The position numbers and the translations under genes were made by a program. Positions 1 to 7,630 of a stretch of 12,325 nucleotides of DNA are shown here, one piece after another. Within the stretch, counting starts at the first letter, position 1. Every line of letters begins with the position of its first letter. Location of the stretch: contig PJAB01001769.1 in NCBI GenBank assembly GCA_002887195.1, positions 1 to 12,325 on the forward strand, given 5' to 3'. The notes under the pieces are model-generated. The model was not told where the DNA came from and did no database searches. It saw only the letters and a program-made list of their open reading frames with translations. Source of the DNA: Chrysochromulina parva. Lineage: Eukaryota; Haptophyta; Prymnesiales; Chrysochromulinaceae.

Positions 1-437
1 CTTGCCGCCAGCGCATTCCAGACGCGCTTGTCTGGTGCGAATCTGGTGGCGCTCACCACACTCGCAAGCCCGTACACTGCGGTCGCGACCGACCGAGGCT
101 CGAAGAGCGGCAGCTTCTGCAGCATGGAGTCGAGCAACGGCGCGAGCGCTTTGCTCCGACGCAGCTCTGCTTTCATCCACTCACACTCCTCGCGGCTTTG
201 GCGTACCAGCTTGCCTAGAGTGCTCCAGCAGATGCTGACGTCCATCGGGCGCATCTGGAGTGCGTGGCGCTCGTGGGCCTGCAGCACGTCGCGCGCCGTG
301 CGCAGCTCACCAATGCGCGGCACCCTGCCGCCGCGCACCGCTCCGCTGCCGCCACGCGCCGCTGCGCTGCCGCCGCGCGCCGGGGCGCTGCCGCCGCCCG
401 CCGCCGCTGCCGACAACCAGCGCCGGACCGTGAACAT
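1..437 (-). CDS. Organelle-targeted OPR/RAP-like protein, N-terminal part, runs off the left edge
   Basis: An open frame begins at ATG 437-435 and stays open for 145 codons to the window edge, so the gene is cut off. The first residues (MFTVRRWLSAAAA) are basic, hydrophobic and acid-free, followed by a Gly/Ala/Arg/Ser-rich stretch to about residue 45; this is the look of a mitochondrial or plastid transit peptide. After it comes a helical region with two motif-like stretches, MDVSICWSTLGKL (about residues 70-82) and FEPRSVATAVYGLASV (about 112-127). The second resembles the octotricopeptide (OPR)/RAP-protein repeat core of the type P..va..lwaLA.lg. OPR proteins are helical-repeat RNA-binding factors that act on organelle transcripts. 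The family call is by eye and moderate; the coding call is stronger because the frame is long and the composition changes sensibly from leader to domain. Its promoter would lie in 438-715. Confidence 0.62.
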   Translation of the reverse strand, partial: MFTVRRWLSAAAAGGGSAPARGGSAAARGGSGAVRGGRVPRIGELRTARDVLQAHERHALQMRPMDVSICWSTLGKLVRQSREECEWMKAELRRSKALAPLLDSMLQKLPLFEPRSVATAVYGLASVVSATRFAPDKRVWNALAA

Positions 438-715
438 CGCTCCCCGACCGTCACAGCGCTTCCTTCAAGTCAAGTCCAGTTCTGAATCACATTTAATATT
501 ATACACACTTCAGGACCTGAATTTGCCGCACGCCCCAGGTGCGACATGATCCCTCCGGTCGGGTCTCAAAACCTATACACTACACAGGACCTGCCACGGC
601 CCCATGCAGATATGCATACATGTCACACTCACCGCGACCCAGAGCGCATGCAGTTGCAACGGAGTTAGCGAAGAGTTAGCGCACAGCCACAGGCCATCCG
701 GCTCGCCTGCCGTCG
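438..715. other. Intergenic: 3' flank of the C45 gene and 5' flank of the OPR-like gene
   Basis: There is no convincing coding frame here. It should contain the 3' end of the C45 transcript and the start of the OPR-like transcript, both read on the minus strand. Small items seen: two copies of CAGGACCTG (near 512 and 588), an 8-bp palindrome TATGCATA (about 611-618), and a direct repeat GAGTTAGCG near 662 and 673. No TATA box or AATAAA is placed convincingly. Confidence 0.5.
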
Positions 716-2064
716 CTAGCGGCGCGCGAATGGCAGTGTGAGGTTGGCGAGGACCCTGCCTTCCCGCGTCGACGGGTTGCCCGCGTATACCCGGAGCGTG
801 CGAGTGCGCAGGTCGAAGATTGCGGACGCAATCGTCCAGTCGGACAGATCGCCCTTTTGATGAGAGACGTCATCATGGAAGATGGGGTACGGTACGTCCT
901 TCTGGTCGCCGATGGCCGCGAGAAGCGCATCGGGCGCCTCGGCCGGCGTCGCCGCCGCGATGCTCGGCAGCAGTTGGGCGGCACGCGCCTGATTAGGGAG
1001 GCCATCAGATATGATCAGAGGCCATCATACGCAATCAGAGGCCATCAGTGGTCATCAGAGGCCAGCAGGGGCGGCCGTTGGGCTGGACGCACCTCGCGGT
1101 GGAGGGTCGAGTTGTCGAATTCCTGTGGGATCTGAAGGGTGAGGTACGAGTTGGCATGGAAGAAAGGCGCCGAGATGGGCCTCACTGCATGCACGCCAAA
1201 CGGAGCCGCCTCGACGTTCACGATGCGCGGCGACTCGTCGCCGAACCAGAGGAGCTGGTAATTATGGCCTGCGCCGCCTCGCGGGTCGGTGACGATCTTG
1301 ATCGCGGCCTCAATCGAGGTGGCGCCCAGGATGGCGCGCGAGAGGAAGCCGCGGCCGAGGCCCGGGCACTGCGGCTGTGAGGGGCCCACCCAGTTGAGCG
1401 TGAACCCGAACCCGGCGTCGTTGAACGCGAACGCGCCGCTCGGGAGTTCGCCGAGGTACGTGTACGCGTTCCATGTGGGACCGCCGTTACCCATCCTGGC
1501 CGTCACGAAAGCTGTGCGGTTGAGGTCGGTGACGTCGTTGTCCTCGTTGTGCGCGACGGCGCACGCCGCCGGCGCGGGCGGGCACATCATAAAGTCCGTG
1601 CAGCTCAGGCCGATAATGGGCGGCTCGGACTGGTCCGACGCGCAGTCGGAGAACTCGAGAACGATGTTCTGCAGGAAGATGGTCTCAAAGGGCTCACCGC
1701 TGCCGTCGGACATGCCGCGGAGCTCGGCGACATATTCGGGGTACACGGACTCGTGCAGGTCCAGGAATGCCTGGTACAGGTCCGGCGTCCGGCGCGCGAG
1801 AAACTGGAGGTACTCGATATCGGACTTCTTGGCAGCAAAGCGCTCGTTGATGGTGGACTTGAAGGTCCGGCCGAGCTCGAGGCCAAACTGGTGATGGTCG
1901 TCGACGGTGACGAGCGGCCCGTTGAATGTGAAAGTCGGGAGCACGACCGAGCCTGGAGGCATGCCCACTGTCGTCAGGGCAAGCCACGACATCACGTTCC
2001 TGTCGTCGCCATTCTCACCTCCGGAGACGCCGGCCGCTCCAGTGTGAAGAAAGTGTTCACACAT
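716..2064 (-). CDS. C45-family Ntn-hydrolase / acyltransferase-like protein, two exons
   Basis: Two exons (2064-1093 and 988-716) join in phase 0 to give 414 residues. The protein matches the peptidase C45 family (acyl-CoA:6-aminopenicillanate acyltransferase, insect Tan, related amide hydrolases), whose members self-cleave before a Cys that becomes the N-terminal nucleophile. Seen: the likely nucleophile C155 in SCTDF, then AHNEDND (171-177), the Gly/Asn core FAFNDAGFGFTLNW (212-225), SRAIL (242-246) and HANSYL (303-308). Exon 2 supplies the family's C-terminal end, WTIASAIFDLRTRTLRVYAG (375-394), which confirms the splice. The substrate cannot be told; amide hydrolysis or acyl transfer is the family chemistry. 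The start is uncertain: ATG 2064 follows an in-frame TAG, ATG 1992 is an alternative, and no clear signal peptide is seen. The gene starts only 20 bp after the stop of the EF-hand gene on the same strand, which is unusually tight. Confidence 0.8.
989..1092 (-). repeat. Intron of the C45 gene, TGATGGCCTC-type minisatellite
   Basis: This 104-bp intron has GT at its 5' end (1092) and AATCAG at its 3' end. On the sense strand it contains about five degenerate units of the TGATGGCCTC / TGATTGCG kind. Its first 23 bases match the first 23 bases of exon 2 at 18 positions, so the 5' end of the intron looks like a copy of the downstream exon edge. Confidence 0.8.
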
Positions 2065-2084
2065 GCCACACTCACGCTACGCTC

Positions 2085-5000
2085 TCATCGTTGCTCGCCG
2101 GTCGCACCCGTCGGTGCGTTCGCCGCAGCCGCCACTGTCGTCGTGGTGCGTGTCTGGGGGGGCGGCGTCAGCTCGAACCGTGCGCTCGACACGGCGCTTG
2201 ACCGTGCGGCCCGGCGCGGCGTGCGCGAGCGGCGCCCGTCCGTCAGCCCCGAGCTATGCCCCGAGATAGGCTCCGAGATTGGCTCGACCTCCTCGCGAGC
2301 TTGACGCGAGCGCTGCCCCATCAACCCCGAGCTCTGCCCTGAGTTGAACGCTCTCGTTCGCTCAACCTGCGCCCTCGCCTTGAGTTGCAGCGTCGCATCG
2401 GCCGACGCTTCCGCCGCCGCGAGTCGACGCAGCTCGTCGAGGTCGTCGCGCGCGAGGGCGTAGCCTCGATGCAACAGCTCGTCCTCAAGCCGGCCGGCGA
2501 GCCGCGCTGTGTTGGGCGCGTACCTGATGGGGAGATGAATAGGGGATTAATGGGGTATTCATAGGGGGGCATGGGGAGGTAATCAGAGAGTAATCAGAGA
2601 GGTCATCAGGGAAGGCATCAGGGAGGTCATCAGGTAGGCAGTGAGGGAGGTGACCAGGGAGGTGACCAGGGAGGTGACCAGGGAGGTGACCAGGGAGGTG
2701 ACCAGGGAGGTCATCAGGGAGGTCATCAGGGAGGCCATCAGGGCTGATGAGGGAGGCCATCAGGGAGCCGTTGGTGGCGCGTACACGCTGTGGGGAACAT
2801 AGGGCTGCACCTCGCCCAGCTGCTCGATCTCCTCATTTAATCTCCGAAGCATCGCCGCCGCCTCTGCCGCCGATTGCTCGGCACGGCGCGCGGCCGCCCG
2901 GAGTCGTGTCGAGGCCTCTTGCGTCGCGACTGCCTGCCGTGCCTCGCGCACCTGATGAGGGAGTAATGAGGGAGGCAATCGGGAAGGTGGCGATGAGGGA
3001 GGCAATCAAGGCACCCTGCCGTGCCTCGCGCACCTGATGAGGGAGGCAATCGGGGGGTGGCGATGAGGGAGGCAATCAAGGCTCGGCCTGCCGTGCCTCG
3101 CGCACCTGACAAGGGAGGCAATCGGGGGGGGGGCGATGAGGGAGGCAATCAAGGCACCCTGCCGTGCCTTGCGCACCTCGGCCAGTCGCTGATGATGATG
3201 CTGCTGCTGTTGATGATGATGACGATGCTGGTGCTGCAAGGACGAAGGCAAGCTCTGGTCACTGCACGCGGCCGGGGTCGTCCCGCTGGCGCCACTCGCG
3301 GCCCCGTTCAAGCCGGCATGCGCGCCGCTGATCGAGGCCGTCGAAGCGGAATTGGAATGGGATTCGGAATTGGAATGGGAATTGGAATGGGGCGGAGAGG
3401 GAAGCATGCCGTGGGGAACACGCTGTGGGGAGGGAAGCATGCCCGGCGCGATGCCAAAACGGAGGAAGCGCCCGAACACGCCCGCCTCGATGAAGCCTAG
3501 TCCGGGCTCGTCAAGCGCCTGAGAGAGGTCATCAGGTGTAATCAGAGGCTTAATGCCTTGATCTGTGCGATCATAGTGCAATCAGGCTCATCGGTGTCAC
3601 CTTCCAGAGGCTCTTGAGGCGAGCGGGGCTCATCTGGATTGGGGAGATCATGAATCCGCTCCGGAGCACGCCCTTGAATTCGTCAAAAACTAATCGGAGC
3701 GCCGAGCTGCCACCCGCCGTCCCACCCGCCGGAACCGCACTCAAGCTCGTCGGCCCTCCACAATGGTGCTCCTTGAGTACACGAAACCACTCCGTCTTGG
3801 GGCTCGAGTGCGGGTACAGTGCAGCGAGCGCCTCGGTGCATAGGCACTGCATCTCTGCCACTGCCTCCGGTCCAGCGGCCTCTACCCCATCCAAATCCGC
3901 TGTGGGGAAGTCGGGGCGGCGGTTCGCGTCCGCGGCCATCTGACGCTCGCGAGTGGCCGCGTGCTCCACCGCGTGCCTGATGAGGCACGCCATCACAGGG
4001 AGGCCATTAGAGTGGCCATTAGAGTGGCCATTTGAGGGAGCTCATCAGGAATTCAATCTCTCGAAATCTCCCCTCCTCGCGACCTCGCCAGCTCGAGTGC
4101 AATCAGGTACAATCTCCTCGCGAGCTCGCCAGCTCGAGTGCACTACCGGTGCAATCAGGCGCAATCAGGTACAATCTCCTCACCTCGTCGCCAGCTCGAG
4201 TGCAATCAGGTGCAATCAGGTACAATCTCCTCACCTCCTCGCCAGCTCGATGGCGCGCGGCGAGGCGCCCTCGGGAAGAGCGCCTCGCTTCATAAACCGA
4301 ATGAACTCACCCGCGGAGCAAGTGCCGTCGCCGTTGCGGTCAAGCACTTTCCAGAGCGATCGCAGCGCCGCATCGCTCAATTCACTCTGCGAGCATCCGA
4401 GCACCTGATGGGGGAGGCAATCGGGGGGGGGCGATGAGGGAGGCAATCAAGGCAACTCGCTCTGCGAGCATCCGAGCACCTCCCGCACAGCCTCCGTGTA
4501 CTCGCCAAAGTCGATGCGTCCCGAGCGGTTGTGATCGATCGTGCGGAAGAGGCGGAAGTACGCGCCGCCGTCCTGGGCGCCGCATGCCTCGTATAGGAAC
4601 CGATTGCATTTTCGAGAGAGGGCGACGACCTGTACCCATGAGCAATCATCAGCGGGCGTCAGCGACCATCTCAGCAATCTATCAGCAATCACCAGCGACT
4701 TGTACCCATGAGCGATCATCAGCAATCATCAGCCACCATCTCAGCGATCATAAGTGACCTGTTCCAATCAGGTGCCATCAGGTGCCATCAGGTGCCATCA
4801 GGTGGATTGCACACTCTCTCACAAACCTCCTCGTCGGTAGCAGGCGCCACCGCAGCCAGCTGTGCCGTCACATCGCGACCGGATCGAGCATGCTCCTCGG
4901 CGGTCTGACGACGTTGAGCCTCGAGTCGAGCCGCCGCAAGGCGTGCGCGCGCCGCCTCGGCCGCCGTGCGCGCCGCCGCGGGCTCCCCCCGCCGCATGAA

Positions 5001-5567
5001 GGCGCCGAATTCTCCCATGGACAACTGGCCGGAGCCATCGGTGTCGAGAGCTTTCCACAGCGCGCAAAGCTTGTCATCACCCATCGCTTCGTGGCTCATG
5101 GCGAGGCCGTCGCGCGAGCGGAAGAGGTAGGAGAACTCACTAAACGCGATGCGGCCCGAGTCGTCCGTGTCGACCAGCTTGAAGCACTTGGACCAAGCGA
5201 TCCTCGGCGTCTTCGGATCGGATGGCGTGCACTTGTGGTTGAGCAGCTCGGCGAGCTTGGTGATCTCGTCCTCGTGAAGCGGCAGCACGTGCGCGGTGAT
5301 GTGCACCATCGTCGCGCCGCGATTCTCCTCGAGCTGCTCGCGAAGCCGCGCCGCGTTTGCGTCCTTGGCTCTCTGCGCCTCGGCCAGCGCCACCATCTGC
5401 CTCTTGCGGAGGAGCTCGCGTTGCACCTTGGCGATCTGCTTCCGAACGGTCGCTTCGGCGCTCACGGCAGCCTTCCACTCGCTCAGCGGCTGCGCTTCGG
5501 CGTCGACGAGGCGGTGGCTCACGGCCGACGGCCGAGGCGAGTTGAGCTTGGGCAGCGCTCGCATCAT
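2085..5567 (-). CDS. Multi-EF-hand, coiled-coil protein, seven exons, 794 residues
   Basis: Exons on the minus strand: 5567-4827, 4629-4480, 4404-4235, 3976-3601, 3518-3177, 2951-2785, 2523-2085. All phases agree and the sum is 795 codons including the stop. Four good calcium-binding loops are seen: D133-E144 (DTDDSGRIAFSE), D175-E186 (DTDGSGQLSMGE), D279-E290 (DHNRSGRIDFGE) and D319-E330 (DRNGDGTCSAGE, Cys at the usual Ile position). A degenerate EF-like unit follows SLWK at residue 479 (ALDEPGLGFIEAG), and another may span 417-460. Helical, probably coiled-coil stretches lie at about 40-82, 594-640 and 655-705. Residues 520-590 are low-complexity (SNSHSNS, then a His/Gln run). The tail holds a 13-residue repeat, SGQSSGLMGQRSR and SGHSSGLTDGRRSR, 26 residues apart. 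A calcium sensor or structural protein is the natural inference; the partner is unknown. It is head to head with a shorter homologue. The last exon's C-terminus is the least certain part. Confidence 0.78.
2524..2784 (-). repeat. Intron 6 of the EF-hand gene with 13-bp minisatellite
   Basis: This 261-bp intron contains a tandem array at about 2640-2765 with the 13-bp plus-strand unit GGAGGTGACCAGG, near-perfect for about five copies, then grading into GGAGGTCATCAGG and GGAGGCCATCAGG. In the sense direction this is CCTGGTCACCTCC / CCTGATGACCTCC, the same family as the other introns. The intron starts GTACGCGCC and the next exon starts GTACGCGCCC, so the exon edge is again repeated at the donor. 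The alternative donor two bases upstream is not excluded. Confidence 0.75.
2952..3176 (-). repeat. Intron 5 of the EF-hand gene: three tandem junction copies
   Basis: The 225-bp intron is three units of 71, 72 and 82 bp. Each unit begins with a near copy of the downstream exon's first 18 bases (sense GTGCGCGAGGCACGGCAG) at 3176-3159, 3105-3088 and 3033-3016; the real exon copy is 2951-2934. Each then continues with TTGATTGCCTCCCTCATCGCC, a C-rich run, another TTGCCTCCC block and a terminal CAG. Each unit therefore ends in CAG directly joined to the GTGCGC of the next. I removed the intron as one piece because that keeps the coiled-coil frame open. Confidence 0.8.
3186..3237 (+). repeat. CAT/CAG triplet microsatellite inside EF-hand exon 5
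   Basis: On the plus strand this is a run of TGATGATGATG, CTGCTGCTG and TGATGATGATGACGATG triplets. It lies in exon 5 of the minus-strand EF-hand gene and encodes the His/Gln run at about residues 574-589. A second short repeat upstream in the same exon, a hexanucleotide near 3345-3390, encodes SNSHSNSESHSNS. Both are in frame, so length changes there would vary the protein without breaking it. Confidence 0.75.
3977..4234 (-). repeat. Intron 3 of the EF-hand gene: repeated upstream-exon edge
   Basis: In this 258-bp intron the end of the upstream exon (sense CGAGCTGGCGAG, encoding ELAR) is repeated three more times. The repeats lie within about 4083-4199, each followed by GGAGATTGTACCTGATTGCAC-like sequence. 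The 3' part holds two AATGGCCACTCT units and a terminal CTCATCAG. Here the duplicated edge is that of the upstream exon, unlike most other introns in the window. The intron splits an Arg codon (AG|G) and the frame stays open on both sides. Confidence 0.72.
4405..4479 (-). repeat. Intron 2 of the EF-hand gene: 75-bp single-copy exemplar
   Basis: The intron runs from GTGCTCGG (donor, 4479) to CCCATCAG (4405). Its first 27 bases match the first 27 bases of exon 3 at 25 positions, so the residues VLGCSQSEL would be encoded on both sides of the intron. The rest is TTGATTGCCTCCCTCATCGCC, a C run and GATTGCCTCCCCCATCAG. This is the shortest and clearest case of the junction-duplication design. Confidence 0.82.
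4630..4826 (-). repeat. Intron 1 of the EF-hand gene with internal copy of its 3' splice region
   Basis: This 197-bp intron reads in sense as three CTGATGGCAC units, then GATGATTGCTGATGATCGC-type units. The block GATTGCTCATGGGTACA occurs twice. The last copy is the real acceptor (GGTACAG|GTCGTCGCC); the internal one reads GGTACAAGTCGCTGG, so the acceptor and the exon edge were duplicated together. Splicing GAG|GTTTGT to CAG|GTCGTC gives TDEEVVALSRK, which aligns with TDEEVVEWAKK in the neighbouring EF-hand gene. Confidence 0.75.
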
Positions 5568-5844
5568 CTAGTATTCTGTTCGGTGCGACCTCTGTGTCAA
5601 TGGTTTTGCATTACACGAGTCGAGCCATACGAACAGACAGCGAGCCATCGACGGACAAGCCTGAACTTGGTGGATTGCATGCAACAGCGCGCGGACTAAA
5701 GCAACGTGCAGCGCCAAGCTAAGCGTTGAGGGAAGTCATCAGGTCGTCGCGAAATCCGCATGCAATTTTGCCTAAAAAGGAGTGTTTCCGTTACGTTTGG
5801 ACCGCCTCCACTCAATAACACACTCTCCTCTCGGCGCGGCCCAT
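5568..5844. promoter_or_regulatory. Divergent promoter between two EF-hand genes
   Basis: The 277 bp separate the two start codons of the divergent EF-hand genes. The only site matching a known consensus exactly is CCTAAAAAGG at 5771-5780, a perfect CC(A/T)6GG (CArG/MADS-SRF) box 65 bp before the plus-strand ATG. Two CGAGCCAT copies lie near 5613 and 5641. A TCATCAGGTCGTCG stretch near 5737 resembles the acceptor end of the introns. Whether any of these act is unknown. Confidence 0.45.
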
Positions 5845-7621
5845 ATGCCCTCGAGCTTCCCGCCTCTGGACCGCCCCAGGACGGCCAAGGGCGTGGTCAG
5901 AACCGCCTTCTTGAACCGCATCGTGCAGCGCCCCCAAACAGCCGCCGAGGTGCAGCCCTTCCTCAACCGCGAAGACGAGGCGAAGAGACGGTATGTCGCT
6001 GCGGCCGCGGAATGTCACAAGGTGACGGCAAGCGCATCGAAGCAGCTCATTCTGGCCCAGCGGCGCGCACGCGCGGTGGCGCTGCGCGAGGAGTACGATG
6101 AGCACACGGGGAAAGACCTCGTGGCCAAGCTGCGTGACGTCCAACCGGCGACGGACGAGGAAGTGGTCGAGTGGGCCAAGAAGCTCAACATCGCGATGTG
6201 CCGCAAGTGGCCGCAGGAGAAGGGCCAGAGCACGTACTTCAAGCTCTTTCGGTTCATGGACGAGGACCAGAGCGGTCTCGTCACCTTGTACGAGCTCGAG
6301 AAGATGGCCTTCCAGCTGCTGCACCTCTCCTTCCCATCAGCGACCATGGCGCGCATCTGGCGGTGGGTGGACCGATTTCGATGATGATCATGGATCTCGC
6401 TGTGAAGGACACCATCTCGCTGACTGCCCCTACATGATCTGATTCAGAATGTTGATTGCGACCCTCACACAGGTGGGTGGACCGGGGGACGGCTCTGGCA
6501 CCATCTCGCTGACTGCCCCTACATGATCTGATCCCTCACACAGGTGGGTGGACCGGGACGGCTCCGGCACCATCTCGAGCGGCGAGTACCTGCGCCTGAT
6601 GCGCCAAGGCTGGAGCGGCTTCCTCGAGGAGCAGGAGAGTGTCGTTAATTGCCTCTCGATTGCCTGTTCTGATGGCCTCTGATTGCCTCTTGACGAAGCG
6701 GCTTCCTCGAGGAGCAGGTGAGCGTCGTTAATTGCCTCTTGATTACCTGTTCTGATGGCCTCTGATTGCCTCTTGACGAAGCGGCTTCCTCGAGGAGCAG
6801 GTGAGCGTCGTTAATTGCCTCTTGATTGCCTGTTCTGATGGCCTCTGATTGCCTCTTGACGAAGCGGCTTCCTCGAGGAGCAGGCGAGCGCCTCGCTTCC
6901 AACCCGACCCTCGACTTACCACTGATGGCCTCCCTCATCACTACTGATGGCCTCCCTCATTACCACTGATGACCTCCTTCATCCCTCGCGGAGCAGGAGC
7001 GCCTCGCCTCTAATTACTACTGATGGCCTCCCTCATTACCACTGATGGCCTTCTTCATTCCTCGCGGAGCAGGAGCGCCTCGCCTCTAACCCGACCCTCG
7101 ACGTACTCACGCGCCCGAACTGGAGGCAGTCGAAGAACATCCATGGCGAGGCGGCGTGGCCACTGGTGACGTCACGTGCCACTGATTGATGACCACTGTT
7201 GACCAAATATGAACGTCCATTGAAGTGACGTCCAGTGCCCTTCTTACTGATGACCACTGATGACCACTGATGACCATTGATGACTACTGATGACCATTGA
7301 TGACCATTGATGAACGTCTATGACGTAACGGCGTGGCCACAGGTGACGGTGACGGTGCAGGAGAGGCGCCAGTACACTCTCGATGCCGCGAGTGCCGAGG
7401 TTGCCGGCCGGACGCGCTACATACAGCACCAGACGAGCAAGCTCGACCGCAAGACGACCCACTGGTCCCATCGGCTCGTCGAGCTCGAGCAAGTGGCGTC
7501 GTCGCGGGCGCTTGTTGGCTCGGAGGGCACCTCGCGCAGCGCGGGCGGCGCTCAGGGCGGCGCGCGCAGGAGCCTCGCCCCTTCGCGCTCAACACCGGCA
7601 CTCAAGACACACGGGCTATGA
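5845..7621 (+). CDS. EF-hand protein, four exons, 326 residues, homologous to its divergent neighbour
   Basis: Exons: 5845-6362, 6544-6634, 7073-7165, 7343-7621; phases agree and the total is 327 codons with the stop. Two full calcium loops are seen: D139-E150 (DEDQSGLVTLYE) and D176-E187 (DRDGSGTISSGE). The second is complete only after splicing, which strongly supports intron 1. The stretch LRDVQPATDEEVVEWAKKLN (96-115) and the following EF pair align with residues about 237-335 of the divergent EF-hand gene, so the two are paralogues. N-terminal residues 1-95 are basic and partly helical; the tail (235-326) is Arg/Ser-rich with no recognised domain. Intron 2 has no GT exactly at the homologous junction (CAG|GAGAGT); a GT six bases later (6641) would also keep frame and add Glu-Ser. 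The C-terminus is uncertain because repeats sharing TCGTTAATTGC with intron 2 follow the stop. The specific calcium-dependent role is unknown. Confidence 0.75.
6363..6543 (+). repeat. Intron 1 of the plus-strand EF-hand gene, two units with pseudo-exon
   Basis: The 181-bp intron has two units, 6363-6472 and 6473-6543. Both begin GTGGGTGGACCG, as does the true exon at 6544, and both end CCTCACACAG. The second unit opens with a 36-base near copy of the calcium-loop exon, carrying two extra G and a C-to-T change. The 34-base segment at 6410-6443 recurs at 6499-6532. Using the internal acceptor would shift the frame to an early TGA. Confidence 0.82.
6635..7072 (+). repeat. Intron 2 of the plus-strand EF-hand gene: 83-bp ladder
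   Basis: The exon edge GCGGCTTCCTCGAGGAGCAG (6615-6634) recurs at 6698, 6781 and 6864, exactly 83 bp apart each time. Between copies lies GTCGTTAATTGCCTC, TGATGGCCTC and TGATTGCCTC. Two further copies of the downstream edge GAGCAG|GAGCGCCTC occur at 6991 and at the true acceptor (7067-7072), separated by CTGATGGCCTCCCTCATTAC units. The four upstream-edge copies are followed by GAGAGT, GTGAGC, GTGAGC and GCGAGC. Confidence 0.82.
7166..7342 (+). repeat. Intron 3 of the plus-strand EF-hand gene, CTGATGACCA array
   Basis: The 177-bp intron carries about seven tandem ACTGATGACC / ATTGATGACC units at about 7245-7315. GGCGTGGCCAC plus GTGACG occurs at both ends, at the donor (7154-7171) and at the acceptor (7330-7348), so exon bases on both sides of the splice are duplicated. 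Near the donor, TGACGTCA (7167-7174) overlaps CACGTG (7173-7178), both classical bZIP/bHLH core sites; this may be a by-product of the exon repeat. Confidence 0.75.
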
Positions 7622-7630
7622 TGGTTTTGA

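Noticed and set aside
1549..2304. Long plus-strand open frame opposite the C45 gene
   Set aside because: It is antisense to a protein with clear family motifs; GC-rich coding DNA commonly leaves open frames on the other strand.
2485..2760. Minus-strand frame encoding a GHLP/DDLP repeat protein
   Set aside because: It is the 13-bp minisatellite of EF-hand intron 6 read in a frame that does not join either flanking exon.
6615..6883. Regular 83-bp spacing suggests a CRISPR-like array
   Set aside because: The whole 83-bp unit is repeated, with no variable spacers, and the repeat is an exon edge inside a eukaryotic gene.
7167..7178. TGACGTCA overlapping CACGTG as an intronic enhancer
   Set aside because: The intron's start is a copy of exon sequence GTGACGGTGACG, so the palindrome is easily explained without regulation; kept only as a note.
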